From NCBI GenBank assembly GCA_964523735.1, contig CAZFYZ010000069.1, forward strand, positions 1 through 19,717: 19,717 nt of DNA. Reading direction: 5' to 3'. A program made the translations under genes and the position numbers. The notes below the pieces were generated by a model, which made no database searches, was not told the DNA's origin, and saw only the letters and a program-made list of their open reading frames with translations. This document shows, piece by piece, positions 14,260-19,717 of this stretch. This DNA comes from CAZFYZ01 sp964523735. GTDB taxonomy: Bacteria; Armatimonadota; UBA5829. How positions within the stretch are numbered: position 1 is the first letter of the stretch; every line of letters begins with the position of its first letter.

Positions 14260-15549
14260 CTAGACAGTAAGGAGCCGCAAGAGCGCGTTGATCGCTCTGG
14301 CATAGGACATCGCCTGGGCGATGATAGCTATGCCACCAACGATCAACTGCGTTGTGATGAACGCACTGATAGACAGAACGCGTCCAAGGGATCTCTGGGC
14401 GTCCGCCTTGTTGATGTAGGTACTGTGCAGATTCGCGAGAGTGGTCGGCACCTGACCGGTGTTCTCCCCCATCGCAATCAGAGCCGCGTCTTCCGGTTCC
14501 AGGACACCGGCCGACGTGACCAACTGCCCGATCCCTGCGGCTGGGGCCTCTTGGACGCGGGCCTGCCGGAGCTTCGCCGCGATCTCATTGTTGCGGGGAC
14601 TCATGCTGGCCGCGTCCCAGGCGGTGGATGGATTGACGCCCGCCGAGTAGAGATGCGCCAACAGACGCGTGAACCTCGCCAAACTCCGGTACCGATGCAA
14701 CTTGCCCCAGACGGGCACGTGAATCAGCAGCCCATCGAGCGCTCTCCGTACGCTCGGGATGCGCTTAATCCGTTCCCATACGAACCAGGCAAGAAGGATC
14801 GCAAGCATCACCGGCAGACCCTTGCGCAGCACCTCTGTCAAACCCATCTTGAGGTAGTAGCGGATCTGCACGGTCCAGTCCGTGCTCATTGACCCCTGCC
14901 CACTGATGATCGGGTCCAGGAACTTGCCAATATCGTTGAGCGGGTAGGTCAGAACCATCACCGCGATAGCGATCTTGGTCAGGGCCCACCCGAGACGGCT
15001 CACTCGCGTTTCCGATGCCTCGCGCTCGAAGTCGGAGGCGACTTCCTCAAGTATCAGATCAAGCCTGCCTGAAAGCTCACCGCACCATACGGACGCAACC
15101 GCATGGGTGGGGAAAACCTGTGGAAACTGCGCCATCGCCCCGGAGAGTGCCCTGCCGGACTGCAGTTCCATCTGGATCGATGGAATCGTCTGCCTGAGGT
15201 GACGGTTGCGGACCGCCGGAGCAAGATCGGTAATTGACTGATACAGCGGGGTCCCGGCCCGAACCAAGGTAACCAATTGTCGAAAGAACCTGCCAAGCTG
15301 CTGCGCGGGAACCTTTGACCTTACCGACGTGGGCACCCCCTTTGCCGAGACTGCGGCCTGCGCAGTCCTCGGCATTGATCCGGGCTGGGACTGAGTAGCC
15401 GTCGCGGAGCTGCCGGAGCCATAGACTCCTCTCGCGGCATAGCCCATCGCCGAGAGGTTCTGCGCGACCTCGCGCTCGTCACGGGCATTCATCACGCCTC
15501 TGACGACTCTGCCGGTTTTGTCGGTTGCTTCGTAGCGAAACAGTGTCAT
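14260..15549 (-). CDS. Type II secretion/type IV pilus inner-membrane protein, GspF/PilC family (copy 2)
   Basis: This 429-residue protein begins MTLFRYEATDKTGRVVRGVM, the family N-terminus, which places the start at 15549; the open frame continues to 15714 but that part reads through a dispersed DNA repeat and folK. An Ala/Ser/Gln-rich insert (about 48-80) separates the N-terminal strand region from the first GspF domain (LGRFFRQLVTLVRAGTPLYQ, CGELSGRLDLILEEVASDFE). The second domain has FTRLLAHLYSAGVNPSTAWD and IAMGENTGQVPTTLANLHST. Membrane segments are near 195-215, 260-280 and the C-terminus. It is clearly related to copy 1 but strongly diverged, so the two are probably not recent duplicates and may form a mixed complex. 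There is no Shine-Dalgarno; the repeat occupies that position. The upstream gene is folK. Confidence 0.92.
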   Translation of the reverse strand: MTLFRYEATDKTGRVVRGVMNARDEREVAQNLSAMGYAARGVYGSGSSATATQSQPGSMPRTAQAAVSAKGVPTSVRSKVPAQQLGRFFRQLVTLVRAGTPLYQSITDLAPAVRNRHLRQTIPSIQMELQSGRALSGAMAQFPQVFPTHAVASVWCGELSGRLDLILEEVASDFEREASETRVSRLGWALTKIAIAVMVLTYPLNDIGKFLDPIISGQGSMSTDWTVQIRYYLKMGLTEVLRKGLPVMLAILLAWFVWERIKRIPSVRRALDGLLIHVPVWGKLHRYRSLARFTRLLAHLYSAGVNPSTAWDAASMSPRNNEIAAKLRQARVQEAPAAGIGQLVTSAGVLEPEDAALIAMGENTGQVPTTLANLHSTYINKADAQRSLGRVLSISAFITTQLIVGGIAIIAQAMSYARAINALLRLLTV

Positions 15550-15552
15550 TGT

Positions 15553-15616
15553 AGATGCTTCGACGGGCTCAGCATGACAGATCGCTGAGATGCTTCGACT
15601 GGACTCAGCTGGACAG
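15553..15616. repeat. Two copies of a dispersed GATGCTTCGAC-type repeat at the folK/gspF junction
   Basis: Copy 1 (15553-15580) and copy 2 (15588-15616) share AGATGCTTCGAC followed by GGGCTCAGCATGACAG or a variant of it. This matches the widespread intergenic repeat whose translation appears in databases as the spurious peptide CHAEPVEAS, from memory of annotated genomes. Copy 2 overlaps the last codons of folK. Confidence 0.75.
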
Positions 15617-16096
15617 GCTGAGACTCGTGAGCCGCATGCCGGTCTTGTCAATCTCAGCGGCTGCCTGGCGGGCTTCAGTGCCCCCAATACGCGCGCCGGG
15701 TGCGATCTCCGCAAACGGGACCAGAACGAATGCGCGTTTCATAAGCTCAGGGTGCGGGAGCGTAAGGCCGTCCGCCTCTATCTCAAGCTGCCCATATAGC
15801 AAGATGTCTATGTCTATGACCCGCGGACCCCACTTGATTGTTCGCACCCGGCCGAGTTTATTCTCGATGCTATGCACGAGGTCGAGCAACTCCTCGGGCC
15901 TCAGGTCTGTCTCAGTAGCTATCACGGCATTCAAGAAGTCCGGCTGATCGACTGGGCCGACTGGGTCAGTCTCGTAGATCGATGAGCAAGCAGTGACTCT
16001 GCAGGAGGGATGCTCGTCGAGCATCCGCACGGCCTCACGCAGGTTCGCAAGCCGGTCTCCTAGATTCGCCCCAAGTCCGAGATATGCCGTTGCCAT
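15605..16096 (-). CDS. folK: 2-amino-4-hydroxy-6-hydroxymethyldihydropteridine pyrophosphokinase
   Basis: This 163-residue enzyme shows the full HPPK pattern: YLGLGANLGDRLANLREAV (5-23), SSIYETDPVGPVDQPDFLNA (38-57) and the signature IKWGPRVIDIDILLYG (87-102), then LPHPELMKRAFVLVPFAEI. It transfers pyrophosphate from ATP to the pterin in folate synthesis. It is alone here, without folP or folB. Its last residues (SLSLSS) are read through a dispersed repeat, so the C-terminus may have been altered by that repeat. A TGGTATAAT box lies upstream. It is followed by gspF-like, gspF-like and dnaJ-like genes on the same strand. Its product supports one-carbon folates, the PanB co-substrate. Confidence 0.96.
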   Translation of the reverse strand: MATAYLGLGANLGDRLANLREAVRMLDEHPSCRVTACSSIYETDPVGPVDQPDFLNAVIATETDLRPEELLDLVHSIENKLGRVRTIKWGPRVIDIDILLYGQLEIEADGLTLPHPELMKRAFVLVPFAEIAPGARIGGTEARQAAAEIDKTGMRLTSLSLSS

Positions 16097-16119
16097 CCTA
16101 CGCCCTCGCTCGTGGAGAC

Positions 16120-16128
16120 ATTATACCA
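16120..16128 (-). promoter_or_regulatory. Extended -10 promoter of folK
   Basis: The minus strand reads TGGTATAAT (16128-16120), a perfect -10 with the TGn extension. The -35 position (CCACAG at 17-nt spacing) is poor, as is allowed for extended -10 promoters. The start would be near 16113, about 17 nt before the folK ATG. Confidence 0.65.
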
Positions 16129-16144
16129 GGAATGAGGGTAAGCT

Positions 16145-16759
16145 GTGGATGTGAAGCGCCTACGGCTCGGGAGGCATGAGATGGGTGCACCGGCTGGGGC
16201 TTTGGTAGTTGCTCTTTCACTGATAGTGATGACGCTGGCCGGCGGGGCTTTTGCACAGGAGCTTATTGGCGGCGCTTGTCCGATCGGCGGGCGCTCGGCA
16301 GTGTCCTGTCCTGTGATCACTGACGAAGTCATACGGGAGGCAGTGACGCTGAGACTGAGAGGAGCGGTCAGTTCGGCCTGCACGCCGGTAACGGTATGTG
16401 TGCAAGACGGAGTAGTCACTCTCACTGGCGTCGTCAACAGCCGAGGGAAGTGGGACTTGGCGAACCTGCTCACCAGTACGGTGTGCGGAGTGAGGGCTAT
16501 CAGCAATCAGATCCGCCTCGCCCCAGTAGTTGACGCTGATGAACAACTGGTGGCTGGCGTGCGCCAAGCTTTGAGCAGAGCATTCTTCCGCACCGGCCAG
16601 ATCGCCGTTGAGAGCAGTCAGGGTATAGTCAGACTCAGAGGCATGGTCGATTCCGACTGGGATCGCGAGCAGGCGGGGCTGATCGCCGAGGGGGTCCCCG
16701 GCGTGACAGCTGTGCAGAACAACCTGATCGTGAGGTACACGGACAGGCCATCGTTCTAA
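16145..16759 (+). CDS. Exported protein with two BON domains
   Basis: The 204-residue protein has a basic N-terminus (KRLRLGR), a hydrophobic stretch (16-33) and a likely cleavage site after GGAFA (residue 37). Two BON domains follow, at about 60-126 (VTVCVQDGVVTLTGVV, then VRAISNQIRL) and 132-197 (IAVESSQGIVRLRGMV, then VTAVQNNLIV). BON domains are small alpha/beta modules in periplasmic or membrane-associated proteins such as OsmY. The GTG at 16145 is favoured because GAGGG lies 6 nt upstream and it gives the signal peptide its charged start; ATG 16181 behind GGGAGG is an alternative. The mature part has five cysteines (45, 55, 79, 85, 114), suggesting disulfides. It is divergent from folK and convergent with rpoC. 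Confidence 0.85.
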   Translation: MDVKRLRLGRHEMGAPAGALVVALSLIVMTLAGGAFAQELIGGACPIGGRSAVSCPVITDEVIREAVTLRLRGAVSSACTPVTVCVQDGVVTLTGVVNSRGKWDLANLLTSTVCGVRAISNQIRLAPVVDADEQLVAGVRQALSRAFFRTGQIAVESSQGIVRLRGMVDSDWDREQAGLIAEGVPGVTAVQNNLIVRYTDRPSF

Positions 16760-16774
16760 CTTATACAATTGGCA

Positions 16775-16799
16775 GTGGGGCGGGTAGTACCCGCCCCAC
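16775..16799. terminator. Perfect 11-bp hairpin between the convergent BON gene and rpoC
   Basis: GTGGGGCGGGT (16775-16785) and ACCCGCCCCAC (16789-16799) form a perfect GC-rich stem with an AGT loop. It starts 15 nt after the BON gene stop and lies 30 nt past the rpoC stop from the other side, so it is placed to act as a bidirectional terminator. Neither strand has a clear U-tract. Confidence 0.7.
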
Positions 16800-16828
16800 G
16801 TGTAGTTCAGATGATCACTCCGACCTCG

Positions 16829-19717
<2,889 letters not shown>

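Noticed and set aside
15550..15714. Upstream extension of gspF copy 2 (reading CHAEPVEAS)
   Set aside because: This is translation of the dispersed GATGCTTCGAC repeat and of folK in the wrong frame; family similarity starts at Met 15549.

Overview
This is a GC-rich bacterial chromosomal window made mostly of housekeeping genes, with a few accessory carbohydrate-active genes. The type II secretion/type IV pilus inner-membrane proteins (GspF/PilC family) suggest an organism with a diderm-like envelope. The gene mix (rpsA with a long acidic tail, heparinase II/III-like protein, NPCBM-GH27 alpha-galactosidase, TTAGAGG-type intergenic heptamers) reminds me of poorly cultivated phyla such as Armatimonadota. 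That placement is an inference from gene content, not something the sequence proves.

Left part (1-5438): the 5' end of coaE runs off the left edge, downstream of rpsA on the minus strand. rpsA has four S1 domains, a repeat-built acidic tail and a roughly 250-nt leader behind a good sigma70-type promoter. Next comes a minus-strand heparinase II/III-like gene. A stretch of about 700 nt without a convincing gene follows, holding two hairpins.

Middle (5439-9518): a plus-strand DJ-1/PfpI-family gene converges, stop to stop with 2 nt between, on galU. galU sits only 10 nt downstream of a tRNA cluster (transcribed order Asp-GTC, Phe-GAA, Thr-CGT; all with encoded CCA). That cluster lies behind a perfect TTGACA-17-TATAAT promoter and a terminator-like leader hairpin. 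The tRNA spacers are filled with degenerate TTAGAGG heptamers that form long inverted repeats. A secreted multidomain GH27 alpha-galactosidase is transcribed divergently on the plus strand.

Right-middle (9519-16096): two minus-strand operons. The first is panB-panC-HEAT repeat gene, starting from a promoter that predicts a leaderless panB mRNA. The second is folK-gspF-gspF-dnaJ/TPR membrane protein, with a dispersed repeat (GATGCTTCGAC type) at the folK/gspF junction. With coaE at the left edge, the window holds three steps of pantothenate/CoA synthesis.

Right end (16097-19717): a small exported double-BON-domain protein on the plus strand converges on the 3' two-thirds of rpoC (minus strand, running off the right edge), which ends in a roughly 100-residue acidic extension. 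Several gene ends carry strong hairpins without a clear U-tract. I saw no CRISPR array, insertion sequence, prophage or obvious defence system. The most unusual material is regulatory and repeat structure, not a new multi-gene system.
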